Positions 1-8,342 of a stretch of 64,000 nt of DNA are shown here, piece by piece. How positions within the stretch are numbered: the first letter of the stretch is position 1; each line of letters opens with the position of its first letter. Source of the stretch: Pseudomonas sp. DNDY-54 (GTDB taxonomy: Bacteria > Pseudomonadota > Gammaproteobacteria > Pseudomonadales > Pseudomonadaceae); NCBI RefSeq assembly GCF_019880365.1, contig NZ_CP082271.1, positions 3,224,001 to 3,288,000 on the forward strand, written 5' to 3'. Made by a program: the position numbers and the translations under genes. Below the pieces are notes generated by a model, which saw only the letters and a list, made by a program, of their open reading frames with translations, searched no databases and was not told where the DNA came from.

Positions 1-54
1 GCCGCCTGGCCGTGCCTCGGCACCGCACCAGCTTGTTTATCTTGAAGGAGAACA

Positions 55-570
55 ATGATGACGACTAAAGCGTTCCTCTCGGGTACCGCAGCCGTGTTGT
101 TTGGTGTGGCTGCGAATTTCGCGCTGGCCGCAGAAGGCGAAAATTTTGTAGACGAAGCGTCAGCGAAGGGCATGGCGGAAATCGAAACCGCCAAGCTTGC
201 GCTGGACAAAGGCACCGCCGAGGACGTTAAGACCTTCGCTCAAAAGATGATTGACGACCACACCAAGGCGAACCAGAAGCTCGCCGAGCTTGCCGGCCAA
301 CATGAAGACTTGGAAATGTCCGACGAAGCGACGCTGATGGACAAGGCCAAAGCCATGATCCTGCAGCTGCGGGACGGTGAGAATTTCGACCAGGCCTATG
401 CGAATAATCAGGTGACGGCGCACGAGCAGACCATTGAGCTGTATCGAGAGTATGCCCAGAACGGTGAGAACGCCGAACTCAAGAAGTTCGCTGAATCGAC
501 ACTTAAGGAACTCGAGCAACACCTGCAGAAAGCGCAGGAACTTGCCGCAAGCCACGGCGGAAATCAGTAA
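55..570 (+). CDS. DUF4142 domain periplasmic protein
   Basis: This 171-residue protein has a Sec-type signal peptide of about 25 residues ending in an Ala-rich stretch (FALAAEGENF). The mature part is a helical, Lys/Glu/Ala-rich domain. The patterns KGMAEIETAKLALDKG and FAQKMIDDHTKANQKL match the DUF4142 family, whose members are predicted ferritin-like four-helix bundles. No biochemical function is established for the family. A strong Shine-Dalgarno (AAGGAG, 45-50) precedes the tandem ATG-ATG, so translation may begin at 55 or 58. It probably acts in the periplasm. The family call is firm; the role is unknown, although homologues are often linked to stress responses. Confidence 0.85.
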   Translation: MMTTKAFLSGTAAVLFGVAANFALAAEGENFVDEASAKGMAEIETAKLALDKGTAEDVKTFAQKMIDDHTKANQKLAELAGQHEDLEMSDEATLMDKAKAMILQLRDGENFDQAYANNQVTAHEQTIELYREYAQNGENAELKKFAESTLKELEQHLQKAQELAASHGGNQ

Positions 571-608
571 ACACCCCACGACTGGCGCCGCGATCGCGAC
601 GCCAGTCA

Positions 609-1304
609 TCAAACCTCCGCAGGCAGTTTCCAGTCAATCGGTGCCAGCCCCTGCTGTTTGAGAAACTGGTTGGTCCGGCTGAAGTGCCCATTACCGATAA
701 AGCCCCGATGTGCGGACAAGGGCGAAGGATGGACCGACTTGAGCAACAGATGCTTGGTAGGGTCGATCAGCTTTGCCTTGCTCTGAGCGTGAGCGCCCCA
801 GAGCATGAACACAACGTTCGATCGTCTTTCGCTAACGACCTCGATAATCCTGTCGGTAAGCTGCTGCCAGCCCATCTTGGCGTGCGACCCAGCCATCCCC
901 TGCTCCACTGTCAGCGATGTGTTAAGCATTAGCACACCTTGATCCGCCCAATGCTGCAAATAGCCGTGGCCGGGGATATCCAAGTTAAGGTCGCGCTTGA
1001 GCTCCTTGAAAATGTTCTGCAACGACGGCGGCGGCGCGATGCCCGGCTGTACCGAAAAACATAATCCGTGTGCCTGCCCAGCGCCGTGGTATGGATCCTG
1101 CCCGAGAATGACCACCCGGACTTGGTCCAGCGGAATGGAATTCAACGCATTGAATATCAGCGGGCCCGGCGGGTAGATGATCTTTCCGGCTGCCTTTTCG
1201 CGCCGTAGAAACGCACTCAGCTCCTGCATGTAGGGCTGTTCGAACTCATTTCTCAGAGCCGCTTTCCACGAGCTTTCGAGTTTGATGCGATCACCGTGAT
1301 TCAT
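609..1304 (-). CDS. ung: Uracil-DNA glycosylase
   Basis: Family 1 uracil-DNA glycosylase of 231 residues. It removes uracil from DNA, starting base-excision repair after cytosine deamination or dUTP misincorporation. The water-activating motif GQDPYHG lies at about residues 68-74, with the catalytic Asp near 70. The uracil-binding and intercalation loop HPSPLSAHRGF begins near 192. The length is normal for the family. The gene converges with the DUF4142 gene, leaving only 38 bases between the stop codons. Its ribosome-binding site is weak (AGGG before ATG). Everything seen is consistent with an active enzyme. Confidence 0.97.
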   Translation of the reverse strand: MNHGDRIKLESSWKAALRNEFEQPYMQELSAFLRREKAAGKIIYPPGPLIFNALNSIPLDQVRVVILGQDPYHGAGQAHGLCFSVQPGIAPPPSLQNIFKELKRDLNLDIPGHGYLQHWADQGVLMLNTSLTVEQGMAGSHAKMGWQQLTDRIIEVVSERRSNVVFMLWGAHAQSKAKLIDPTKHLLLKSVHPSPLSAHRGFIGNGHFSRTNQFLKQQGLAPIDWKLPAEV

Positions 1305-1527
1305 GGGGCTGCCCTGAAATGCCGAGGCGCTGAACCCTAAGGAAAGGATGCAGGCGAGTCAATGACGGGGCGGACCACCGCAAGACGGCCAAGTTCTCCT
1401 TAAAACGTCGACCCTTTCACAGTTGAGCAACAAACCACCCCTGCCCGACGAATGAGTACGTGACGCATAGTCGCAGGCGGCAGTAAAAATGCTTCTCGCC
1501 AACAAAAATTACAACAAGGAATCAGCA

Positions 1528-2772
1528 ATGAAACGGACTGCACTCCTCGCTCTTGGGCTGGGGTTTTGTCTGGCAGTTGAAGCTGCCGATCCGATAACCC
1601 TCGGGCTCAACTATCCCCGCACCGGTAGCTACAAGGAAGAAGGCCTCTCGCAAATGCGCGGCGCTCTTCTGGCTATCGAAGAAATCAATGCTAACGGCGG
1701 CGTTCTGGGCCGGCCCTTGAAACTGTCTACACGCAATTCGGCATCGCGACCGGAAAAGGCCGTAGCCAATGTCGACAAGCTGGCCGATGAAGGCGCTGCA
1801 ATGCTGTTCGGCGGCGCCTCAAGTGCGGTAGCCATCGCAGCAGGAAAGCGCGCTAAAGAGCGCGGCCTGCTCTACTTCGGCACCCTCACCTACTCTAACG
1901 ATACGACGGGCAAAGACGCGCATCGCTACATGTTTCGCGAATGCAACAACGCCTGGATGAGCGCAAAGGTGCTTGGCCAATACCTGAACCTGCACTTTCC
2001 CAACAAGCGCTACTTCTACATCACGTCGGATTACACCTGGGGCCACACAAGCGAGAGCTCGCTTCGCCAGGCCACCAGCACGCAAGACAGCAACCAGCAC
2101 CCGGGCATCCGTACCGCATTTCCTGGCGCACGGCTATCCGATTATCGTGCGGCGTTGACTGAGGTGGCTCAGAGCGAGGCCGAGGTGCTAGTTCTGGTGC
2201 TGTTCGGTGAAGACTTGGTGCGGGCGATGCGGATCGCTGATGAACTTGGCCTGAACAAGAAAATGCAGGTCGCCGTCCCGAACCTTACCCAAAACATGGT
2301 TGAGACCGCGGGTCCGGACATCATGCGCGGTGTCCTCGGCACCGAACCTTGGACGTGGCGCGTACCCGCCCTGGAAGGCTCCGTCGCCGGTCAGAAATTC
2401 GTTGAGAACTATGATGAGCGCTACCAGATTCATCCCTCCAGCTCTGCGGCATCGGCCTACAGCATCGTCTATCAATGGGCAGACGCGGCCACCCGTGCAC
2501 GCAGCCTGGACAGCGAGCGGATCATCGCAGCACTCGAAGGCCATCGTTACAGCCTGCTGAAGGACGAGCAGCAATGGCGTACGTTCGATCACCAGAACGT
2601 GCAGACGGTCTATGCGGTGAAGGTCAAACCACGCGAGGAAGTGCTCAAGGATCGGTTCAAGCAGGACTACTTCGAGATCGTTCACCGCCTGACCGGTGAG
2701 CAGGCCGCACCATCACTCGCCGAATGGCAGGCCGAACGTCGCGCGGGCGGCAAGACGCTGGCCTTGCAATAA
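1528..2772 (+). CDS. Orphan ABC transporter substrate-binding protein (Peripla_BP_6 type)
   Basis: The ATG at 1528 is preferred over the upstream ATG at 1489, because it follows AAGGA and opens directly onto a signal peptide (MKRTALLALGLGFCLAVEA, then the mature end). The mature protein of about 395 residues has the two-lobed fold of branched-chain amino-acid or urea/amide binding proteins, with ITLGLNYPRTGSY near the N terminus and GGVLGRPLKLS nearby. No permease or ATPase gene is adjacent: the neighbours are ung and an enoyl-CoA hydratase. It may therefore share a distant transporter or feed a sensor. The ligand cannot be told from the sequence. The fold is well supported; the role is open. 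Confidence 0.85.
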   Translation: MKRTALLALGLGFCLAVEAADPITLGLNYPRTGSYKEEGLSQMRGALLAIEEINANGGVLGRPLKLSTRNSASRPEKAVANVDKLADEGAAMLFGGASSAVAIAAGKRAKERGLLYFGTLTYSNDTTGKDAHRYMFRECNNAWMSAKVLGQYLNLHFPNKRYFYITSDYTWGHTSESSLRQATSTQDSNQHPGIRTAFPGARLSDYRAALTEVAQSEAEVLVLVLFGEDLVRAMRIADELGLNKKMQVAVPNLTQNMVETAGPDIMRGVLGTEPWTWRVPALEGSVAGQKFVENYDERYQIHPSSSAASAYSIVYQWADAATRARSLDSERIIAALEGHRYSLLKDEQQWRTFDHQNVQTVYAVKVKPREEVLKDRFKQDYFEIVHRLTGEQAAPSLAEWQAERRAGGKTLALQ

Positions 2773-3024
2773 TCAACGAAACAAGCGGCCTGAGCCTCCA
2801 GGCCGCTGCAACACTCATCGAGCCTCCCACCTGTCATCAAGCTGTCGTGCTCCTGCCGCGACAGCCGCTCCCGAGCACCCTCGAACAATCCCATCATCGA
2901 CGGATGCCTCGCGCCTAAACTCTGCGTGTTCGTAAGCGGCGACATCGCAACTGCCATGCAACACACGGGCTATTCGCGCATCTGATGCAAGACGTCGCAC
3001 ACACTTGATGAGGATGGCTATCCC

Positions 3025-3846
3025 ATGAGCACGACCGCAGTAGAACCCTACAAATCCGGCGTTTTCGACCTTACCCACAAACTGACCGTCGAGAAGCATG
3101 GGCATACCGCGCTGATAACCGTCAATCACCCACCTGCCAATACATGGGATCGCGAATCTTTGATCGGTCTCGCGCAGGTTGTCGAACATCTGAATCATGA
3201 CGACGAGGTGTATGCACTGGTCATCACCGGCCAGGGTGAGAAGTTCTTCAGCGCCGGTGCGGATCTCAAGCTTTTCGCAGATGGCGACCGGGTTCGGGCG
3301 CGCGAAATGGCAAAGCGTTTCGGTGATGCTTTCGAGGCCTTGCGCGGGTTCCGCGGAGTATCAATCGCCGCGATCAACGGCTTCGCCCTGGGTGGTGGAC
3401 TTGAGTGCGCGCTGGCATGCGATATCCGCATTTCCGAACGACAAGCCCAGCTCGGCCTGCCGGAAGCCTCAGTCGGTTTGCTGCCATGCGCTGGCGGTAC
3501 TCAGGCGCTCGCCTGGCTGGTGGGAGAAGGCTGGGCGAAGCGAATGATCCTCTGCGGCGAGCGCGTAACGGCAGACACCGCCCTGCGTATCGGCCTAGTC
3601 GAGCAGGTCGTCGAACCAGGGGAGGCGCGAGGCCATGCGCTGTTGCTGGCTTCTCGCGTTGCACGCCAGAGTCCTGTCGCGGTACGCACAATCAAACCAC
3701 TTATCGACTCGATGTGCCGCCGAGGCCCGGCCAGCCTCGCTGCAGCCGAACGTGAAGCGTTCGTCGATTTGTTCGATGCCGAAGACACGCTGGAAGGCGT
3801 CAATGCCTTTCTCGAGAAGCGTGATCCACGCTGGCGAAACCGCTAA
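3025..3846 (+). CDS. Enoyl-CoA hydratase/isomerase family protein
   Basis: Crotonase-fold enzyme of 273 residues acting on acyl-CoA thioesters in the cytoplasm. The oxyanion-hole segments are visible: FFSAGADLKLF, and ALGGGLECALACDIRIS for the second hole and CoA-binding helix. EASVGLLPCAGGTQAL carries the Glu expected in hydratases. The N terminus has about 18 extra residues before the domain. GAGG-type spacing upstream supports the ATG at 3025. No beta-oxidation partners are adjacent, so the substrate is unknown. Hydratase is favoured over isomerase because of the conserved Glu, but family members vary widely. Confidence 0.88.
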   Translation: MSTTAVEPYKSGVFDLTHKLTVEKHGHTALITVNHPPANTWDRESLIGLAQVVEHLNHDDEVYALVITGQGEKFFSAGADLKLFADGDRVRAREMAKRFGDAFEALRGFRGVSIAAINGFALGGGLECALACDIRISERQAQLGLPEASVGLLPCAGGTQALAWLVGEGWAKRMILCGERVTADTALRIGLVEQVVEPGEARGHALLLASRVARQSPVAVRTIKPLIDSMCRRGPASLAAAEREAFVDLFDAEDTLEGVNAFLEKRDPRWRNR

Positions 3847-3865
3847 ACGTAGCCTGAATAAACTA

Positions 3866-3902
3866 AAGGCGCCCCGAGTATTTGCAGCCCTCGGCGCGCC
3901 TT
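3866..3902 (+). terminator. Probable intrinsic terminator after the enoyl-CoA hydratase gene
   Basis: Arms AAGGCGCCCCGAG and CTCGGCGCGCCTT pair with a single mismatch around an 11-base loop, starting about 20 bases after the stop codon. The T-tail is short (TTCTCT), so efficiency is uncertain. Confidence 0.5.
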
Positions 3903-3907
3903 CTCTG

Positions 3908-3931
3908 CGCCAGCCTAAACAAAGGCTGGCG
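3908..3931. terminator. Second hairpin between convergent genes
   Basis: A perfect 9-bp inverted repeat (CGCCAGCCT / AGGCTGGCG) with a 6-base loop lies between the hydratase gene and the convergent secreted-protein gene. It could stop transcripts coming from the minus strand, but there is no T-run on either side. Confidence 0.35.
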
Positions 3932-3959
3932 GTGAACCAACAAAATGGCCGCCAGTGGC

Positions 3960-4412
3960 CTATCGGTGATGGTAGTGACGGCGGCCGTTGTAGTCTCGGC
4001 GCTGGTGCATTCTGTAGTCGCGGCCATCGCGGACCACTGGAGGCCGGCCGAAGCTGTTCGGATGGTCGCGGCGCCAGCGCTGCGGCCGGTCAACCCTTGA
4101 TTTTCCCCGATTGTCCCAGCGCTGAAACTGGCCGATTTCACCACGACGCTGGTGATTCCAACGCTGGCGATCTGACCCCCTGTGACGATCATAATATTGG
4201 GGTGGCAGCTGGCCCTGATAGCGCGGCGGCAGGTTCTGAGGATATTGTCTGTGCTGCGGATAGGGACTGCGCGGATCGTACTGATACGAGCGGCTCTCGA
4301 CGCGATAGCTGCCGCCATCTGGCTGGTAGAACCATACGCCGCCCCGCGAGTCTGCGCCTGCCTGAGCGGTGAGACCCAAACCCAGCAAAAGTAACGCTAC
4401 GCGAATTTTCAT
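3960..4412 (-). CDS. Small secreted Arg/Tyr/Gln-rich basic protein, function unknown
   Basis: The start at 4412 is chosen because GGAGG lies 6-7 bases upstream and the product then opens with a clean signal peptide (MKIRVALLLLGLGLTAQAGA). A longer reading frame upstream has no such support. The 150-residue product is low-complexity after the signal: rich in Arg, Tyr, Gln, Pro and His, with a GGVWFYQPDGGSYR segment near the mature N terminus and an RRDYNGRRHYHHR tail. It should be exported and strongly basic. I do not recognise a named family. Binding to envelope polymers or nucleic acid is conceivable but unproven. Confidence 0.7.
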   Translation of the reverse strand: MKIRVALLLLGLGLTAQAGADSRGGVWFYQPDGGSYRVESRSYQYDPRSPYPQHRQYPQNLPPRYQGQLPPQYYDRHRGSDRQRWNHQRRGEIGQFQRWDNRGKSRVDRPQRWRRDHPNSFGRPPVVRDGRDYRMHQRRDYNGRRHYHHR

Positions 4413-4632
4413 CGGATACCTCCAACGGCCGCTCTGCCTGTAGCTGCAGCCTGCCTCATAAGACCACGGCGCAGGGCTGACGGGCATTTGATCGGACATA
4501 TGGCGCATTTCCATATGTGTCAGCAGCCGCCGCGCAGCACACCGGACCGTCGCGGCCTTGTACGGCCGCCGTCGCTTCCCGATAATAGCGGCCTTTTAGC
4601 CTCGGCTCATGCAGAGCGCACAGGAACCCGCG

Positions 4633-5217
4633 ATGACCGAACTCGCCCTGATCATGGTTAGCGCCATCCTGGTCAATAACTTCGTGCTGGTGCAGTTTCT
4701 CGGTCTGTGCCCGTTCATGGGGGTTTCGAAGAAAATCGAAACCGCAATCGGCCTCTCCCTGGCCACGACCTTCGTTCTTACGCTCGCTGCAATGTGCAGT
4801 TATATCGTCCAGCAATACGTGCTGAAGCCGCTGGACCTTGAGTTCCTCCGTACGATCAGCTTCATTCTGGTGATCGCTGTCGTAGTGCAGTTCACGGAAA
4901 TGGTGGTGAACAAGACCAGTCCGTTGCTGTACCGCGTACTGGGAATCTTCCTCCCGCTAATTACCACCAACTGCATCGTGCTCGGCGTCGCGCTGCTGAA
5001 CGCCAACAAAACCGAGTTCACCTTCCTCACCGCCACGGCCAACGGCTTCGCCGCCGGCTTGGGTTTTTCCCTGGTATTGGTGCTGTTCGCCGCGATGCGT
5101 GAGCGCATCGCCATTGCTGACGTCCCCCGCTCATTCCAGGGCGCGGCCATCGGTATGGTCACGGCCGGTTTGATGTCGCTGGCGTTCATGGGCTTCAGCG
5201 GGTTGATCAAGCTATGA
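4633..5217 (+). CDS. rsxA: Electron transport complex subunit RsxA
   Basis: Integral membrane subunit of the Rsx/Rnf complex, which couples electron transfer between NADH and ferredoxin-like carriers to ion movement; in enteric bacteria it keeps SoxR reduced. The protein has about six membrane spans. It shows the NNFVLVQFLGLCPFMGVSKK signature near the N terminus, with its conserved Cys, and PLITTNCIVLGVALL in the middle with the second Cys. The ATG at 4633 gives the usual 194 residues; an upstream ATG at 4609 would add eight poorly conserved residues. The stop overlaps the rsxB start (ATGA at 5214), so it heads a tightly coupled operon. Confidence 0.96.
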   Translation: MTELALIMVSAILVNNFVLVQFLGLCPFMGVSKKIETAIGLSLATTFVLTLAAMCSYIVQQYVLKPLDLEFLRTISFILVIAVVVQFTEMVVNKTSPLLYRVLGIFLPLITTNCIVLGVALLNANKTEFTFLTATANGFAAGLGFSLVLVLFAAMRERIAIADVPRSFQGAAIGMVTAGLMSLAFMGFSGLIKL

Positions 5218-5789
5218 GTCTGGTCGTTATAGCCGTACTCGCATTGCTGGCGCTGTGCCTGGTGTGCGGTGCCATTCTCGGGTTTGCCGCCGTGCGCTTT
5301 CGCGTAGAGGGTGACCCGATTGCCGACCAGATCAACCAGTTACTGCCGCAAACACAGTGCGGCCAGTGTGGTTATCCGGGGTGCAAGCCCTATGCCGAGG
5401 CGATCGCCGGCGGTGACAAGATTAATAAATGCCCCCCTGGCGGTGAGTCGACCATCCAGGCTTTGGCCGATCTGCTCGATGTTGAGCCCGAACCGCTGGA
5501 TGCCGCAGAAGGTGAAGTGCCTCCCCGCGTCGCTTATATCCGTGAGGCCGAATGCATTGGCTGCACCAAGTGCATTCAGGCCTGCCCGGTAGACGCCATC
5601 GTTGGCGCCGCCAAGCAGATGCACACGGTCATCGTCTCCGAATGCACGGGCTGTGACCTATGCGTAGATCCGTGCCCGGTGGACTGCATCGACATGATCG
5701 ACGTCGGCAGCAACCTGCAGAGCTGGAAGTGGGACAAGCCGTTGATGCCGGGCCAACTGATTGCCAGTGACCGGGAGCAGGCCGCATGA
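5214..5789 (+). CDS. rsxB: Electron transport complex subunit RsxB (polyferredoxin)
   Basis: Membrane-anchored iron-sulfur subunit of the Rsx complex, 191 residues. An N-terminal hydrophobic helix (residues 3-25) is followed by a Fe-S motif (CGQCGYPGCKPYAEAI) typical of RnfB. Two classical [4Fe-4S] motifs follow: CIGCTKCIQACPVDAI near 112 and CTGCDLCVDPCPVDCI near 143. It passes electrons between the soluble carrier and the membrane subunits. The gene is coupled by 4-base overlaps to rsxA upstream and rsxC downstream. Confidence 0.96.
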   Translation: MSLVVIAVLALLALCLVCGAILGFAAVRFRVEGDPIADQINQLLPQTQCGQCGYPGCKPYAEAIAGGDKINKCPPGGESTIQALADLLDVEPEPLDAAEGEVPPRVAYIREAECIGCTKCIQACPVDAIVGAAKQMHTVIVSECTGCDLCVDPCPVDCIDMIDVGSNLQSWKWDKPLMPGQLIASDREQAA

Positions 5790-8293
5790 CGTCGCTTAAC
5801 ACCTGGGATATCCACGGCGGAATTCATCCGCCGGAGCGCAAAGAGCTCTCCAACCGCACCCCGATTCAGCAGCCGCCGCTACCCGCCCGACTGGTAGTAC
5901 CGCTCGCCCAGCATCTCGGCGCCCCCGCCGAACCCTGCGTCACGCTTGGTGAGCACGTGCTCAAGGGGCAGAAGATTGCCGAGGCCACGGGCTTCGTCAG
6001 CGCACCGATCCATGCCCCCACCTCCGGGACCATTAGCTTCATCGGGCCGCAACCCTACCCTCATGTTTCTGGCATGCTCAATGCGGCCATCGTCATTGTC
6101 AGCGATGGGCAAGACGAATGGATCGATCTACAGCCGCAAACGGATTACCGGGCCATGCTGCCAGCGATGCTGCTGGAGCTGATCCGCGACGCAGGAATCA
6201 GCGGCCTCGGCGGCGCCGGCTTCCCTACTGCCGTCAAGCTGACATCCCAGCCCGCTCGAAAGGTCCGGGCGCTGATCATCAACGGCACCGAATGCGAGCC
6301 CTATATCACCGCCGATGATCTATTGATGCGCGAGAAGGCCGCCGAGCTCGTCGCCGGCATCGAGATACTCGCGCACCTGATCCAGCCGGATCAGGTCCTG
6401 ATCGGAATCGAAGACAACAAGCCCGAAGCTATCGAAGCCGTAAGAGCCGCGATCGGCGAGCGTGATTTTCTGCTCAAGGCGTTCCCTACAAAATATCCTT
6501 CGGGTGGCGAAAAGCAGCTGATCCAGATTCTGACCGGCGAAGAAGTGCCCAGTGGTGGCCTACCGGCGGATATCGGCATGCTCTGTCAGAACGTCGGCAC
6601 CTGCGTGGCGGTTCATGACGCCGTGCTGCTCGGCAAGCCGCTCATTTCACGCATTACCACCCTGACGGGCGAAGCCCTGACTCGCCCGATGAACGTCGAA
6701 GCGTTGATAGGCACGCCGGTGGCGGACCTGCTCGCATTTGCAGGGCTCGACAGTAGCAAGCTCAACCGGCTCATCATGGGCGGGCCGATGATGGGCTTTA
6801 CCCTGCCGTCGATGGACGTGCCGCTAATCAAGACCACCAACTGTCTGCTCGCCAGCACTCTGGTCGAGTTGCCGCCACCTCCTCCTGCGTTGCCCTGCAT
6901 TCGCTGCGGCGAATGTGCAGAGGCCTGTCCAGCCAGCCTGTTGCCGCAACAGCTGCATTTCTTCGCGCTGGGCCAGGAGCATGAGCAGCTCAAAGCGTAC
7001 AACCTGTTCGACTGTATCGAATGCGGCGCCTGTGCCTATGTCTGCCCGTCGAGTATTCCGCTCGTGCAGTACTACCGCGCCGCCAAGGGTGATATCCGCG
7101 CGCTGGAGCAAAAGCAGCAAAAGGCTGAACACTCCAAGCAGCGTTTCGAACTCCGCCAAGAACGCCTGCGACGCGCCGAGGAGCAGAAGGAAGCCGATCG
7201 CAAGGCCCGTGCCGAGCGCGCCGCTCGCGCAAAAGCAGCACAGGCTGAGACGAGCTCAACGGCCAGTCAGGACGATTCGGTTGCCCGCGTTCAGGCAACT
7301 AAAGCCGGACTCTCCGACGAGCAGAAGAAACTCAAGATCGAAGCGAGCATGGCTCAGGTCGCCCTGAAGAAAGCGGAGAAACAGCTCGCCGCTCATGCAA
7401 CGCCTGAGCTCGAATCTCAGGTGACCGAACTGCGCGAGGCCGCCGCCCAAGCACAGCAAGCACTGGATAAGGCCATCGCGGCTGCCCCCCCTACGCAAGC
7501 CCTGTCGCCCCCTGCGAACGATGACGTCGCGAAGAAGGCCAAGATCGAAGCGGCGATGCTTCGCGCGCAGGTGCGCAAGCTGGAGAAGCTTGAGAGCCTC
7601 GATGCCGACCAGCAGACCGAGCTGAGCCGTCTTCAAACTCAACTCGCCACGGCCGAGCAGGCATTGGCCAATGCACAGACGCCAGCCGCGGCACCGGCCA
7701 AACCGGCGCATGACGAGGCGCTGAAGAAAGCCAAGATCGAGGCAGCCATGCTCCGCGCACAGGTGCGCAAGTTGGAGAAGCTCGACAGCCTTGATGGCGA
7801 GCAGCAGGCCGAGTTGGACCGCCTGCAAGAGCAGCTCGACGCGGCCGAACGGACCCTGGCAACTGCGCAGGGCAGCACACCCGCTGCTGCTGCGGTCAAA
7901 TCCGCGGGTGACGACGCATTGAAGAAAGCCAAGATCGAAGTGGCGATGAAGCGGGCTGAACTCAGGAAAGCCGAGAAGGCCGGCGCCGAGGCAGCCGACC
8001 TTAGCAAGCTCCGTGACGGGCTAGCCAGTGCCGAGAAGGCGCTGCACGACGTCGAAGCGACCGCCAGCAAACCTGCTCCAGAATTGATACGTGGCGACAA
8101 ACAGCCAGTGAACGAACTGACCCGGGCACTCAAGACTGACGTCGCCTTCGCCCGCGCCGACCTGCGCAAGCTTGAGCGCGATGAGACCAGCGCAGCCAAT
8201 GCGATCGAAGCTGCCCGGGCTCGGCTGAGCGAGGCCGAACGCAAACTACAGGAACACACCGACTCCACACGGATGGACGCGCCTCAGGCGTGA
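5786..8293 (+). CDS. rsxC: Electron transport complex subunit RsxC with repeat-extended tail
   Basis: NADH- and FMN-binding peripheral subunit of the Rsx complex, 835 residues. The N-terminal part carries GISGLGGAGFPTAVKL and INGTECEPYITADD, typical of the NADH/FMN module shared with complex I NuoF. Two [4Fe-4S] motifs follow: CIRCGECAEACPASL near residue 372 and CIECGACAYVCPSSI near 411. From about residue 440 the protein becomes an Ala/Lys/Glu-rich helical tail. It holds about five related units around KKAKIEAAMLRAQVRKLEK, the clearest beginning near residues 579, 643 and 709. This tail makes it longer than the roughly 740-residue E. coli protein. Its start overlaps rsxB by four bases. Confidence 0.95.
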   Translation: MTSLNTWDIHGGIHPPERKELSNRTPIQQPPLPARLVVPLAQHLGAPAEPCVTLGEHVLKGQKIAEATGFVSAPIHAPTSGTISFIGPQPYPHVSGMLNAAIVIVSDGQDEWIDLQPQTDYRAMLPAMLLELIRDAGISGLGGAGFPTAVKLTSQPARKVRALIINGTECEPYITADDLLMREKAAELVAGIEILAHLIQPDQVLIGIEDNKPEAIEAVRAAIGERDFLLKAFPTKYPSGGEKQLIQILTGEEVPSGGLPADIGMLCQNVGTCVAVHDAVLLGKPLISRITTLTGEALTRPMNVEALIGTPVADLLAFAGLDSSKLNRLIMGGPMMGFTLPSMDVPLIKTTNCLLASTLVELPPPPPALPCIRCGECAEACPASLLPQQLHFFALGQEHEQLKAYNLFDCIECGACAYVCPSSIPLVQYYRAAKGDIRALEQKQQKAEHSKQRFELRQERLRRAEEQKEADRKARAERAARAKAAQAETSSTASQDDSVARVQATKAGLSDEQKKLKIEASMAQVALKKAEKQLAAHATPELESQVTELREAAAQAQQALDKAIAAAPPTQALSPPANDDVAKKAKIEAAMLRAQVRKLEKLESLDADQQTELSRLQTQLATAEQALANAQTPAAAPAKPAHDEALKKAKIEAAMLRAQVRKLEKLDSLDGEQQAELDRLQEQLDAAERTLATAQGSTPAAAAVKSAGDDALKKAKIEVAMKRAELRKAEKAGAEAADLSKLRDGLASAEKALHDVEATASKPAPELIRGDKQPVNELTRALKTDVAFARADLRKLERDETSAANAIEAARARLSEAERKLQEHTDSTRMDAPQA
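7520..8060 (+). repeat. Tandem repeats coding the RsxC C-terminal tail
   Basis: Three long in-frame units begin at 7520, 7712 and 7910, a period of about 192-198 bases (64-66 codons). Each starts with a DD/DE-x-KKAKIE block, followed by MLRAQVRKLEKL or a variant, and is joined by Ala/Pro-rich linkers. Units one and two are the closest; the third has diverged. Weaker copies flank them, near 7316 and near 8110. The predicted product is a set of long helices or coiled coil. Confidence 0.85.
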
Positions 8294-8342
8294 CCATCGG
8301 CGCGTCATCAACCGCCTACACCAGCATTCCACCGGAGAGCCA

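Noticed and set aside
7639..8268. Ser/Ala-rich frame opposite the RsxC tail
   Set aside because: Produced by the reverse complement of the Lys/Glu/Ala-rich repeats; not an independent gene.
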